NCBI RefSeq assembly: GCF_000422505.1
Contig: NZ_KE383865.1
Coordinates: 1-33,406 of the forward strand
Origin: Paenibacillus pinihumi DSM 23905 = JCM 16419
GTDB lineage: Bacteria > Bacillota > Bacilli > Paenibacillales > Paenibacillaceae
DNA: 33,406 nt
Direction of reading: 5' to 3'
The position numbers were made by a program, and so were the translations under genes. Below are positions 24,263 to 33,105 of this stretch, piece after piece. Under the pieces are notes generated by a model, which saw nothing but the letters and a program-made list of their open reading frames with translations, did not search any database and was not told the origin of the DNA. Each line of letters opens with the position of its first letter. Position 1 is the first letter of the stretch.

Positions 24263-26002
24263 ATGTTCAGGCAAACAATATTAACGAAAATGATTCTGGT
24301 CATTTTACTATTTCTAGTTCCGGCTCTTCTATTATATACGTACAGCAATCGTACCAGCGTCAAAGTCGTAGAGGATCTCATTCATAATTCGACCAAAAAG
24401 CAGCTCAATTTTTTCTCCAGGCAAATGGATGATTCCGTCAACCGTCTGTCTGACTTCGCGGTCAATATGACGCAGGACCCGAACGTGAGAGAATTTATGG
24501 GTTATTCCTTTATCCGGACGGATTATGAAGAGGTGCGTCTGCACGCGGCGATACTGGAGAAGCTCGAATTGAATAATATCTCTTCCGCCTGGCCCAGCGA
24601 GACGGCCATCTATTCGATGCTGGAGAAGCGTGTGCTGGCAAGGTCGTCTGTACAGCCTTTTGAGCCGGACAGAATCGGGGGCAAAATTTCCAGCAATGAG
24701 TGGTCCGGCAAGCGGGATGAGGATGGCCGGCCCAGCTTTTACTACTATGCGATGGTACCGGCTGTCTACAAGAAGCTGGAAGATTTGCATATGATTATTG
24801 AAGTGAAATTTCCGCAGCAAAATATAGAAAATATGCTGGACCAGTTCGAATCTGCGAGCAACGGGCAAGTGTTTTTGTATTCATCCAGCACCGGACAGAT
24901 CATTACGGGCAAAAAATATATGCGCAGCCAGCTACATGAGCTGGAGCCCCAATTGCAGGGGCGGGAGCTGCCCGAAAGCGGCAACTTCCGGGTAAGCATG
25001 AACAACATATCCTATCAACTTTACTATGAGCAAGTTTCCAGCTTGGGCTGGCATGTGGTAGAATATGTGCCCGTGGAAACCATCCTGCAGCCGATCCGCT
25101 CCAACCAGGTACAGTTCTACGGGACGATGCTGCTCCTGCTTGCCGTTGCGGTCGGGCTTGTGCTCATGCTGTATCAGAAGGTTCAGCAGCCGATATTGAA
25201 GCTGATCCGCAATATTGAGCGGGTCAAGCAAGGCAACTATGTCATTACGACCCTGAACGGGAACGGGAATGATGAATTTCAGTATTTATTTGACCGCTTC
25301 AATGAAATGACATTGGAAATCAGGCAGCTGATCGAGAAGGTATACGAGGAACGGCTGCGTTCGCGGGATGCTACACTCAAGCAGCTTCAATCGCAGATTA
25401 ACCCGCACTTCCTGTACAATTGCCTGAGCTTTATCATGAACATGACGAAGCTGAAAAAGCATGATGATGTCGTCATGATGACTTACCACCTGAGCCAGTA
25501 TTACCGCTATGTGACGCGGATCGAGGTGGAGACAGTTCCGCTTACGATGGAGATGGAGTTTACGAAGCATTATTTGAAGATTACACAGCTCAGGTTCGTG
25601 CAGATCGATATGGAATATACGATTCCGGATTCGGTCAAGGATGTCATGATTCCGAAGCTCATCATTCAGCCGATGATTGAGAACGCAATCAAGCATGGAA
25701 TTGAGGCGACGGGTGAGCCGGTCAGATTGCATATCAGCGCATCCAGAGACAATGGTGAAATACGGATTAATGTTGAAGATAACGGCATTGGGATTACGCC
25801 TGACAAAATTGCCGGCATTGTGGAGCGCATGCAGCAGCCGCTTGGCAGCGATATGGGCACAGGATTGTGGACGATTAACCAGCGTCTGCAAATGCATTTT
25901 GGTGAAGGGGCCGGCATTGAACTCTTTGAATCGACGGAATTGAATGGGTTGAAAATCGTCCTTCGCTGGAAGGACCCGGGGAGCGAGGCGGATTCGCTAT
26001 GA
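24263..26002 (+). CDS. YesM-type sensor histidine kinase
   Basis: A 579-residue kinase of the His_kinase/YesM class. Membrane helices lie at about 9-27 and 286-305, with an outer sensor domain of about 255 residues between (dCACHE-like). A HAMP region follows (307-360), then the H-box LKQLQSQINPHFLYNCLSF with phospho-acceptor His382, the N-box MIENAIKHG (Asn474) and DNGIG (506-510). It probably senses an oligosaccharide, or a loaded binding protein, at the cell surface and phosphorylates the YesN-type protein encoded next, whose start overlaps its stop by four bases. Confidence 0.92.
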   Translation: MFRQTILTKMILVILLFLVPALLLYTYSNRTSVKVVEDLIHNSTKKQLNFFSRQMDDSVNRLSDFAVNMTQDPNVREFMGYSFIRTDYEEVRLHAAILEKLELNNISSAWPSETAIYSMLEKRVLARSSVQPFEPDRIGGKISSNEWSGKRDEDGRPSFYYYAMVPAVYKKLEDLHMIIEVKFPQQNIENMLDQFESASNGQVFLYSSSTGQIITGKKYMRSQLHELEPQLQGRELPESGNFRVSMNNISYQLYYEQVSSLGWHVVEYVPVETILQPIRSNQVQFYGTMLLLLAVAVGLVLMLYQKVQQPILKLIRNIERVKQGNYVITTLNGNGNDEFQYLFDRFNEMTLEIRQLIEKVYEERLRSRDATLKQLQSQINPHFLYNCLSFIMNMTKLKKHDDVVMMTYHLSQYYRYVTRIEVETVPLTMEMEFTKHYLKITQLRFVQIDMEYTIPDSVKDVMIPKLIIQPMIENAIKHGIEATGEPVRLHISASRDNGEIRINVEDNGIGITPDKIAGIVERMQQPLGSDMGTGLWTINQRLQMHFGEGAGIELFESTELNGLKIVLRWKDPGSEADSL

Positions 26003-27645
26003 CAGAACTGATGATTGTCGATGATGAGCCGCATTCCGTGGACAGCCTGGCGGATACGATCGATTGGGCTTCCATCGGAATTTGTGGTGTACACAAGGCT
26101 TATTCGGCGCCTGAAGCGCTGGATAAGCTGAAGGAAACGCCTGTGGACATTATTATTACCGATATTCATATGCCCAAGATGAACGGGCTGGAGTTGATTG
26201 AAGAAATCCGCAAAGTATGGCCGAGAACCAAGTGCATCATTTTATCCGGCTATGCGGAGTTCGAGTTCGCTCAGAAGGCGATGCAGCTCAAGACAATGGA
26301 ATATCTGCTTAAGCCGGTGCTGAACGAGGAGATTATTGAGAAGGTGAAGGTGCTGACCAAAGAGCTCCAAGGTGAATGGTCGGAGATCAGCTCCAGGGAA
26401 CAGGCCGTCCGTGCTGTCAAAGAAAATTTGCCGCTGCTCAGAGGCAATTTGTTGCTGGAGTTTTTGTACGGGAGCCAATATTCTGCCGATACCTGGCAGC
26501 GCAAGCTGGAGCTGCTTCAGCTGCCGTTTCAGTTCGGTGACCGCTATAACAAGTTCATGATCCGGCTGGAGGATGGATTCCAGTCCTTCAATCAGGGCAG
26601 CAGGCCGCTGCTGGAATACGCGGTTTATAATATCGTTGAGGAAATCTTCGGCTTGAGCTTTGATGTCTGGTACGGCAAGGACGACTATGATTATCATATT
26701 TTCCTCATCAAGTGGAAGGGAGATGAACAGGAGCGCAACCATTATTTATCCGCACTGCATATGAAGGAGGATGAGTATATTGACGCCCTTTTCTCACGTA
26801 TCCAGCATAATGTAAGGGTTTTCTTGAAAGGGCAGCTGTCGATTCTGGCTGGGAACTGGGAACATTTTCCGGATCAGCTATCCGCCGATTACTATGAGAT
26901 GCTCACGATCTTCCGCCAGCAGATTGGCAAGGACAGCAGTTTTTGCATGAAGCTGTCCGGTTACGCCAAGGACAAGGATGTGCACACGCTAACTTCCCTT
27001 TATGAGCCGCCGGTACTCTCACAGCTTCTGGAGACCGGCAGATGGCAGGAGGCGGAGGATAAGCTGCGCCATATCTTCGGGCAGATGGCGGATGAGAAAT
27101 ACAAGTCGCGGGATAATTTGATTGAGGTCTATTTTCATATCTATAATGCATTTACTTATATATTGCACCGGAATGGGAGGAAAATATCGGAGTTTCTCGG
27201 GCGGGGACTGGAGCAACTGATTGACGGCAATACGTATCACCATGCCGAGCAACTGCTCAGCCGCACGCTGCGCATGCTGCATCAATTGCGGGATGAATCG
27301 CTGTTGGAGCTGAAAGATAGCCGCCGCCAGACCGTTCAGGAAGTGCAGCGTTATATTGAGAATCATTTGGCCGAAGATGTGTCCTTGCAGACGCTGTCCG
27401 AGCAGGTCTTTATGCATCCGACCTATCTGTCGAAAATTTACAAGCTGGAGACTGGTGAGGGAGTCAATCAATATATTCAACGGCTGCGCAAGGATAAGGC
27501 CATTCAATTGCTAAAGCATACCGAACTGAAAATCTACGAGATTGGCAACCGGGTGGGTCTTGCGAATACCACCTACTTTATTAAACAGTTCCGCAAGGAT
27601 ACGGGCATGACGCCGCAGGAGTTCCGGGATTCGCTGAAGGGGTGA
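25999..27645 (+). CDS. YesN-type response regulator with AraC DNA-binding domain
   Basis: A 548-residue regulator. The receiver domain (about 1-120) has the acidic pair Asp8/Asp9, phospho-acceptor Asp55 (IIITDIHMPKMNG) and Lys105 (YLLKPV). A long middle region of about 300 residues follows, as is usual in YesN proteins. The C-terminus (about 445-548) is an AraC/XylS double helix-turn-helix: VSLQTLSEQVFMHPTYLSKI and KIYEIGNRVGLANTTYFIKQF then RKDTGMTPQEFR. It most likely activates the glucan operon on phosphorylation by the upstream kinase. It overlaps genes on both sides by four bases. Confidence 0.92.
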   Translation: MTELMIVDDEPHSVDSLADTIDWASIGICGVHKAYSAPEALDKLKETPVDIIITDIHMPKMNGLELIEEIRKVWPRTKCIILSGYAEFEFAQKAMQLKTMEYLLKPVLNEEIIEKVKVLTKELQGEWSEISSREQAVRAVKENLPLLRGNLLLEFLYGSQYSADTWQRKLELLQLPFQFGDRYNKFMIRLEDGFQSFNQGSRPLLEYAVYNIVEEIFGLSFDVWYGKDDYDYHIFLIKWKGDEQERNHYLSALHMKEDEYIDALFSRIQHNVRVFLKGQLSILAGNWEHFPDQLSADYYEMLTIFRQQIGKDSSFCMKLSGYAKDKDVHTLTSLYEPPVLSQLLETGRWQEAEDKLRHIFGQMADEKYKSRDNLIEVYFHIYNAFTYILHRNGRKISEFLGRGLEQLIDGNTYHHAEQLLSRTLRMLHQLRDESLLELKDSRRQTVQEVQRYIENHLAEDVSLQTLSEQVFMHPTYLSKIYKLETGEGVNQYIQRLRKDKAIQLLKHTELKIYEIGNRVGLANTTYFIKQFRKDTGMTPQEFRDSLKG

Positions 27646-29330
27646 GTGTGGGATTGAAGAAGCTGGCTGCTGCAACCGCTATTTTGCTGCTTATAATGGG
27701 GATGCTGGGATGTCGGGCAGACGGTGGTCTGCCTGAGGATGTGAAAGGGAGCACTGTGCCTGGAAGCTCGGTCTGGACTGGAGAAAAGTACGATCCGCCG
27801 ATTACGTTGACACGGGTGGTAAAGCACAACACCTATTCAACAACTTTCCGGGATAACGAGGATTGGGACGATAATGTGTTTACCCGGTGGCTCGAAAATA
27901 CCTTGGGCATGAAGATCAGCACGCTCTGGGCGATGCCTGAGGAGAATAACGCTTTCTCCAAAAAGCTGCTGCTGTCGATCAGCAGGGGGGAAGAACTGCC
28001 GGATATTGTTTCTTACCGCGGCTCCTACGAAACGCTGGTGCAGTTGATGGAGTCCGGACGTTTCATGCCGGTTGATGAGCTGTTTGACAAGTATGCCAAT
28101 GATATCTGGAAGGAAGCGGCGGCGAAATATCCGCAGATGTGGGAGAACATTACGTTTGGGGGCAAGAAATACGCCCTTCCGCTACTGGACTACACGATGA
28201 ATACCGAGCCTGTATTATGGATTCGCGAGGATTGGATGGAGAAGCTGAACCTGGCCCCTCCGGAGACGATTGAGGATCTGGAGCGAATTATGGAGGCATT
28301 CACGCATGGCGATCCGGACGGGAACAGCAAGAATGATACATATGGGCTCGCAGTTACGCTGCGTGAAAATTTGAATGCATGGATGACGGATTTGAGCTGG
28401 CTGTTCGGGGCGTATGGCGCTGTCAATTCCCAGTGGAACAAGGTGGGGGACCGGCTGGAGTACGGTTCGGTTCAGCCCGCAGCGAAGCAGGCGCTGGGCA
28501 AGCTGAGCGAGTGGATGAAGAAGGGGTACATTGCCCGGGATGCAAGCACCTGGGATGAGGCGAAGGCATCCGAATTGTTCACGACAGGCAAGGCCGGCAT
28601 TATTGCCGGACCTCACTGGATGCCCGACTGGCCGTTTCCCAAGCTCAAGAAATACGCGCCGGAGGCCAAATATAAGCCGTATCCGGTGCCGGCCGGACCG
28701 GAAGGACATAGAGGAGTAAGAGCCGGCAACCCGGCTCCGACGAACGGGGTTATTCTGATTAATAAGGACAGCAAGCATCCCGAGGCATTTCTTCATTACT
28801 ATAATTATTTAATGGAGCACTATGCAGATCCGGCAGAAGGTTCGCCATTCGAGTACGGCTTTGCCAAAGGGTATGATTACGACCTGATTAATGGCAGGCT
28901 GGTCAAGGACAATACCCAGTTCGTCAGTCCGATGGACTATTCGCTCAGCTATGAGGGCGCACGTATCCCTGAGCTGATGATCAACACATTGGTAAAGCTT
29001 GCTGCGGAGGAACCGGAGACACCATTTGAGAAGCAGGTGAAAGCCAAGCGGCATCCCGAAGAAATCGAGGCCGCTTCAATCGTAATGGACTATGACAGGC
29101 AAGGTGTCCGCTATCACAACTGGAATTCCGGCAGATCCCTCGGGATCGCCAAGAGCCGCAGCGGCCTGCTCGTTCAGATGGAGCGGGAGGCATTCAACAA
29201 GATTATTTACGGCCAACTTCCGATTGACGCCTTCGACCAGTTTGTCAAGCAGTGGAGGCAGGCAGGCGGCGATGAGCTGACGGAGCAGGTGAACAGGGCC
29301 TATCAGGAGAACAAGAGCGTGAAGAAGTGA
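27642..29330 (+). CDS. Binding lipoprotein encoded after the two-component genes
   Basis: A lipoprotein of up to 562 residues. The signal region ends MGMLGC, so Cys24 is the likely lipidation site. The mature part has family-1 binding-protein features of the larger LipO/YtcQ-like group: WDDNVFTRWLENTLGMKIS, GEELPDIVSYRGSYETLVQL, YALPLLDYTMNTEPVLWIRED and HGDPDGNSKNDTYGLAVT, the last with a Ca-loop-like DPDGNSKND. The start overlaps the YesN stop (GTGA); GTG 27648 or TTG 27654 are alternatives because AAGGGG lies just before. No third permease pair is present, so it may serve the other permeases or act as ligand-presenting partner of the kinase. Confidence 0.85.
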   Translation: MSVGLKKLAAATAILLLIMGMLGCRADGGLPEDVKGSTVPGSSVWTGEKYDPPITLTRVVKHNTYSTTFRDNEDWDDNVFTRWLENTLGMKISTLWAMPEENNAFSKKLLLSISRGEELPDIVSYRGSYETLVQLMESGRFMPVDELFDKYANDIWKEAAAKYPQMWENITFGGKKYALPLLDYTMNTEPVLWIREDWMEKLNLAPPETIEDLERIMEAFTHGDPDGNSKNDTYGLAVTLRENLNAWMTDLSWLFGAYGAVNSQWNKVGDRLEYGSVQPAAKQALGKLSEWMKKGYIARDASTWDEAKASELFTTGKAGIIAGPHWMPDWPFPKLKKYAPEAKYKPYPVPAGPEGHRGVRAGNPAPTNGVILINKDSKHPEAFLHYYNYLMEHYADPAEGSPFEYGFAKGYDYDLINGRLVKDNTQFVSPMDYSLSYEGARIPELMINTLVKLAAEEPETPFEKQVKAKRHPEEIEAASIVMDYDRQGVRYHNWNSGRSLGIAKSRSGLLVQMEREAFNKIIYGQLPIDAFDQFVKQWRQAGGDELTEQVNRAYQENKSVKK

Positions 29331-29450
29331 CGGAGATTTCCTTGGATTGAGGAGGGGCAAAGGCAAGCGCTTCGCTTCTCCAGAAACCTTCAGACGCGGG
29401 ATATCCGGTTTTCGTTACTTAGATTTAACGGATTTTTGCCGCTGGAAAAA
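29331..29450. other. Short intergenic stretch after the glucan operon
   Basis: No gene is evident. AGGAGGGG occurs at about 29350 without a start codon at useful distance. The stretch leads into the shared hairpin terminator at 29451-29488. Confidence 0.4.
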
Positions 29451-29488
29451 TGCAAGGCTCCCGGATAATCATGTCCGGGAGCCTTGCA
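29451..29488. terminator. Bidirectional terminator between the glucan operon and the MFS gene
   Basis: TGCAAGGCTCCCGGA (29451-29465) pairs exactly with 29474-29488 around an eight-base loop. A TTTT run follows on the plus strand, and AAAAA precedes the stem so the minus-strand transcript also ends in a T-run. The hairpin can end both convergent transcripts. Confidence 0.85.
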
Positions 29489-29518
29489 GCTTTTCAAATG
29501 CTCAAGTTCTTTCCAGGC

Positions 29519-30790
29519 TTATTGCTGTTCCGCGTACCATTCCTTGACCTTTTTGTCGGTCGGCAGCAGGAAGGTCAGCAGTCCCAGGATCGGCAGTACG
29601 CTGACGACCTTGAGCACGGCATCAAGGCCGAAAGCGTCCGTCAGACCGCCCAGAGCAACAGCACCCAGTGCGCCAAGTCCAAACGAAAGTCCGGTCGTTA
29701 AGCCGGATACAGTACCGATCATGCCGGGTACAAGCTCCTGTGCATAGACGACAGTCACTGACCATCCGGACATGAGGATCAGTCCGGTCACTGCCACAAG
29801 CGGATATGCCCAGAAGGCGTCAACATGGGGTAGCAGCAATGCCAGCGGCACGGTGCCGGCCATCGAGAAGAACAATACATTGCGGCGTCCGAACCGGTCT
29901 GACAGCGGTCCGCCCAGGAAAGTGCCCAGTGCGCCGGTGGCGGCGAACAGGAAAATATAGATTTGCGCCTGTTGGAGATTCAGATTGAATTTCTCCATGA
30001 GTTGGAACGGGTAATAAATCATGATGCTGGAATGATACCAGGTCCGGACGAACAGCAGACTCATGATGACCGTTATGGCGAAGGTAATCTGCTTTTTGCG
30101 CTCCGGCGACACTTCGATGCCAGTGCCTTTTTTCTTAACAGGCACCGGATGGGCTATCAGATATCCCTGATACCATTTAGCAATGGAAATTTGCACGACT
30201 ACGGCGCCCAAAGTGATGACGGTGAACCAGACAGCGCCAAGCTGTCCCAGTGGAACAAAGATCAGCGCGGTCATAATAGCCGCCAGAGACTGACCCGAGT
30301 TCCCGCCCACCTGGAAGATCGACTGGGCTAGTCCGCGGCGTGAGCCGCCTGCCATGTAGGCGACACGGGATGCCTCCGGGTGGAATACGGCTGAGCCAAG
30401 TCCGACCAGCAGGACAGACAGCAGAATTGTCCAGTAGCCGGGTGAAAAGGCAATGCCGAGGACGCCAAGGGTCATCAGCACCATTCCGACCGGCAGCAGA
30501 TAAGGTGTCGGCTTCCTGTCCGAGTAGAGTCCGACAACGGGCTGCATGACGGATGAGGTCATGTTGAGCGCGAAGACGATAATCCCGGCCTGCATATAGG
30601 ACAGGTTCATTGCATTTTTCAATATGGGCAAAATAGCAGGAATGACTGCCTGAATCGTATCGTTGACCAGATGGACAATACTGATCGCGATCAGAATTCG
30701 GAAGACAGTCGGCTTCACATCAGGTTTGAGCGTTCCCGCTGTCCGGATGGAAGCTATATTTTCTATTGGTGGCTGCAAAGCAAGGTTCAT
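29519..30790 (-). CDS. fsr: MFS exporter of the fosmidomycin-resistance (Fsr) family
   Basis: A 423-residue 12-helix major facilitator protein. Family-typical stretches are HLVNDTIQAVIPAILPILK (about 37-55), GLYSDRKPTPYLLPVGM, GLGSAVFHPEASRVAYMAGG and LAQSIFQVGGNSGQSLAA. Fsr proteins use the proton gradient to expel fosmidomycin and related compounds; the natural substrate is unknown. The ribosome site AAGGGAG abuts the annotated ATG at 30790 with no spacer, so true initiation may be at the in-frame TTG four codons later. It is convergent with the glucan operon and has no evident link to it. Confidence 0.88.
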   Translation of the reverse strand: MNLALQPPIENIASIRTAGTLKPDVKPTVFRILIAISIVHLVNDTIQAVIPAILPILKNAMNLSYMQAGIIVFALNMTSSVMQPVVGLYSDRKPTPYLLPVGMVLMTLGVLGIAFSPGYWTILLSVLLVGLGSAVFHPEASRVAYMAGGSRRGLAQSIFQVGGNSGQSLAAIMTALIFVPLGQLGAVWFTVITLGAVVVQISIAKWYQGYLIAHPVPVKKKGTGIEVSPERKKQITFAITVIMSLLFVRTWYHSSIMIYYPFQLMEKFNLNLQQAQIYIFLFAATGALGTFLGGPLSDRFGRRNVLFFSMAGTVPLALLLPHVDAFWAYPLVAVTGLILMSGWSVTVVYAQELVPGMIGTVSGLTTGLSFGLGALGAVALGGLTDAFGLDAVLKVVSVLPILGLLTFLLPTDKKVKEWYAEQQ

Positions 30791-30812
30791 CTCCCTTATT
30801 TCTATTTCTCAT

Positions 30813-30841
30813 ATTATAGCAAAGCGGCAGAACGGGTTAAA
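30813..30841 (-). promoter_or_regulatory. Likely sigma-A promoter for the MFS gene
   Basis: On the minus strand TTTAAC, a 17-base spacer and a perfect TATAAT (complement of 30813-30818) lie about 20 bases before the ribosome site. The -10 box is ideal and the -35 box is weak, which suggests modest or activator-assisted expression. Confidence 0.55.
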
Positions 30842-30950
30842 TGATTTATTCTAAATAATACCATTAATAAATTTTAAGATCAGAAGAATGCGCGCTTGTA
30901 ATGCTGCTGTAAATCTTTAATTTTATTAGGAAAATGGCATGAAAATAGCT

Positions 30951-30979
30951 TTGCGTTCCAGGCGGCAATCAAGTATGAT
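30951..30979 (+). promoter_or_regulatory. Likely sigma-A promoter for the HMGL-like gene
   Basis: TTGCGT (30951-30956), a 17-base spacer and TATGAT (30974-30979) lie about 22 bases before the AAAAGGAG ribosome site. Both boxes are close to consensus. Confidence 0.55.
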
Positions 30980-31021
30980 GTAGAGAATAGTGATTTTATG
31001 CAAAAGGAGCCCTGTAAATTC

Positions 31022-31987
31022 ATGAGTGCAAAGACAAGTGCAAATTACAAGATTGTAGACTGTACGATTCGGGACGGCGGTCTCGTTAATAATTGGGATT
31101 TTAGCGTAGAATTCGTTCAGCATTTGTACCACAGCCTGAACGAGGCTGGCGTAGAATATATGGAAATCGGCTACAAGAACTCGCCAAAGCTGCTTAAAGG
31201 CGCAGATGCTGCCGGCCCTTGGCGCTTCCTAGACGATGATTTTCTTCGCAAGGTTATCCCGCAAAAGCTCAACACGAAGCTGTCTGCACTTGTAGATATC
31301 GGGCGTGTCGATGAAAATGATATTTTGCCTCGCGAGGAAAGCCTGCTGGACCTGATCCGCGTAGCCTGCTACATCCAGGATGTGGACAAGGCGCTGGAAT
31401 TGGTACAATTGTTCCACGATCGCGGATATGAGACGACGCTGAACATTATGGCGCTGTCCAATGTAATGGAGCATCAGCTTCTGGAAGCATTTGAGCAAAT
31501 CAATGAGAGCGTTGTTGATGTTGTATACATTGTAGATTCTTATGGCAGCCTGTTGCCTAACGACTTCACTCTGCTGGTTGAGAAGTTCCGCAAGTACCTG
31601 CCGAACAAGCGTCTTGGTGTGCATACGCACAACAATATGCAGCTGGCATTTGCCAATACATTGATCTCTGCCGAGAAAGGTGTAGAGCTGCTGGATGCTT
31701 CTGTATACGGCATGGGCCGCGCGGCAGGCAACTGTCCGACTGAGCTGCTCGTTGCCAACCTGAAAAATTCCCGCTACAACCTGCGTCCGGTGCTGGATAT
31801 GATCGAGAAGTACATGATCCCGCTTCGCGAGAAGGAAGAGTGGGGCTATATCATCCCTTACATGATTACAGGCATGCTGGACGAGCATCCGCGTTCCGCG
31901 ATGGCGCTGCGCAATACCGAAGACAAGGACAAGTCAGTTGATTTCTATGACAAACTGACAACGCCTGAAGTATCGCACGGTAATTAA
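31022..31987 (+). CDS. HMGL-like aldolase (DRE-TIM metallolyase superfamily)
   Basis: A 321-residue single-domain protein. The N-terminal DCTIRDGG (about 13-20) gives the conserved Arg-Asp pair, and VHTHNNMQLA (about 200-209) gives the His-x-His-x-Asn metal ligands. The superfamily includes 4-hydroxy-2-oxovalerate aldolase, HMG-CoA lyase and the condensing isopropylmalate/homocitrate synthases. There is no C-terminal regulatory or CoA-binding domain, so an aldolase is more likely than a synthase. The substrate is unknown. The ATG at 31022 follows AAAAGGAG (12-base spacer); the in-frame ATG at 30998 lies before that site and is unlikely. The gene has its own promoter and terminator and no pathway neighbours. 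Confidence 0.8.
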   Translation: MSAKTSANYKIVDCTIRDGGLVNNWDFSVEFVQHLYHSLNEAGVEYMEIGYKNSPKLLKGADAAGPWRFLDDDFLRKVIPQKLNTKLSALVDIGRVDENDILPREESLLDLIRVACYIQDVDKALELVQLFHDRGYETTLNIMALSNVMEHQLLEAFEQINESVVDVVYIVDSYGSLLPNDFTLLVEKFRKYLPNKRLGVHTHNNMQLAFANTLISAEKGVELLDASVYGMGRAAGNCPTELLVANLKNSRYNLRPVLDMIEKYMIPLREKEEWGYIIPYMITGMLDEHPRSAMALRNTEDKDKSVDFYDKLTTPEVSHGN

Positions 31988-31994
31988 ACAATAG

Positions 31995-32017
31995 ACACGG
32001 CCCGGAATGGGCCGTGT
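31995..32017 (+). terminator. Strong rho-independent terminator
   Basis: ACACGGCCC pairs with GGGCCGTGT around a five-base loop and is followed by TTTTGTTTTT. It ends the HMGL-like gene. Confidence 0.92.
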
Positions 32018-32192
32018 TTTTGTTTTTACAAGCTGGACTGGGGATATTGGGATCGTTGAGATTGCAAATTTATTTGAATCGCTGTGGATCAAGATTTTCA
32101 TATGGCAGCCCATGGATGGAGGATCAACTGCCTCTAAAATGGAAAAGGATTTCATTTTATTATGTAGGGGCCCCGCTTTATCATCGGTTAAT

Positions 32193-32220
32193 TTGCCAAA
32201 GCTGCTGTGTGCAATATAAT
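32193..32220 (+). promoter_or_regulatory. Likely sigma-A promoter for the GntR gene
   Basis: TTGCCA (32193-32198), a 16-base spacer and perfect TATAAT (32215-32220) lie about 22 bases before the AAGGAG ribosome site. The region from 32030 to here has no other gene that I can support. Confidence 0.6.
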
Positions 32221-32260
32221 GGTAGTAGAGATGAACGGGTTGAAGGAGTGAATAAAGACT

Positions 32261-32977
32261 GTGGCGCTATCCAAAATTACAACACGCAAAATCTATGAAC
32301 AGATCGCGGATCAGATGAAGGAGCATATTATTAACGGTGGCTGGAAGGTTGGAGAGCGGCTGCCGTCAACGAAGGAGCTGACCGAGCAGTTCCAGGTAGG
32401 ACGCTCTACGATGCGGGAGGCGCTTAGTGCGCTCAAGGCGATGGGGTTGATCGATATTCGCCATGGTGAAGGCTGTTTTGTGCGGGAGACGACTGCGGCT
32501 GAACTGGATTTGCCGCAATTTGATAGGCTGCTGCTGAGCAGAGAGACGATTCTGGAACTGCTTGAAGCACGGAAGGCGCTGGAGGTTTCCAATGCAGCAA
32601 TTGCTGCTGTGAAACGGACAGATGAGGATTTGGCAGCTTTCGAGCGGCTGCTTAGTATTATGGAGAGTCATGCTGGCGATGAGCAGGAGGGGGAGTCGGC
32701 GGATATCGGTTTCCATCAACTACTGGCCAAGGCGACCCATAACTCGATTATGGTCAGGTTGCTGGACTCGATTTCCTCTCAGATGGAGATCGCGATTCGC
32801 GAGACCCGGCGGCTGCAAATGTACAGCAACAAAGAAGTGTCTCATCGCCTGTGGCAGGAGCACCGTGCGATTTACGAGGCTGTTGCGAACCGCAATGCGG
32901 CTGAAGCGGAGCAGCGCATGCGCGAGCATCTGGACCATGTGGAGAAGGTGCTGAGGGAGTATTTGGAGCAAGAGTAG
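32261..32977 (+). CDS. GntR-family regulator with FCD domain (FadR-like)
   Basis: A 238-residue regulator. Residues about 5-73 form the winged helix-turn-helix (GERLPSTKELTEQFQVGRST then MREALSALKAMGLI and RHGEGCFVRE). Residues about 90-235 are an FCD helical domain, with likely metal or ligand residues in IGFHQLL, EHRAIYEA and REHLDHVE. FCD regulators sense organic acids, such as gluconate or lactate, or acyl-CoA. The start is GTG at 32261, 12 bases after AAGGAG. It stands alone; the target may be itself or distant genes. No terminator is visible before the CRISPR leader. Confidence 0.88.
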   Translation: MALSKITTRKIYEQIADQMKEHIINGGWKVGERLPSTKELTEQFQVGRSTMREALSALKAMGLIDIRHGEGCFVRETTAAELDLPQFDRLLLSRETILELLEARKALEVSNAAIAAVKRTDEDLAAFERLLSIMESHAGDEQEGESADIGFHQLLAKATHNSIMVRLLDSISSQMEIAIRETRRLQMYSNKEVSHRLWQEHRAIYEAVANRNAAEAEQRMREHLDHVEKVLREYLEQE

Positions 32978-33105
32978 GCGTGGCTTGACTGCTATTTGTT
33001 ATGTCTGTTCTTTTGCAGGAGCTTGTAGGCGCATACATGAAATATGTGAGTGTGTTCCCAGCCGCAGCGAGGCAGTTGAAATAAGTCTTGTAATGTAATT
33101 TTTGA
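32978..33105. other. Spacer between the GntR gene and the CRISPR leader
   Basis: No gene, terminator or cas fragment is recognised here. Minus-strand open frames over this part lack ribosome sites. Confidence 0.4.

Noticed and set aside
32007-32298. Two overlapping plus-strand open frames between the HMGL-like gene and the GntR gene
   Set aside because: They start within or next to the terminator tail and cover the GntR promoter, with no ribosome sites.
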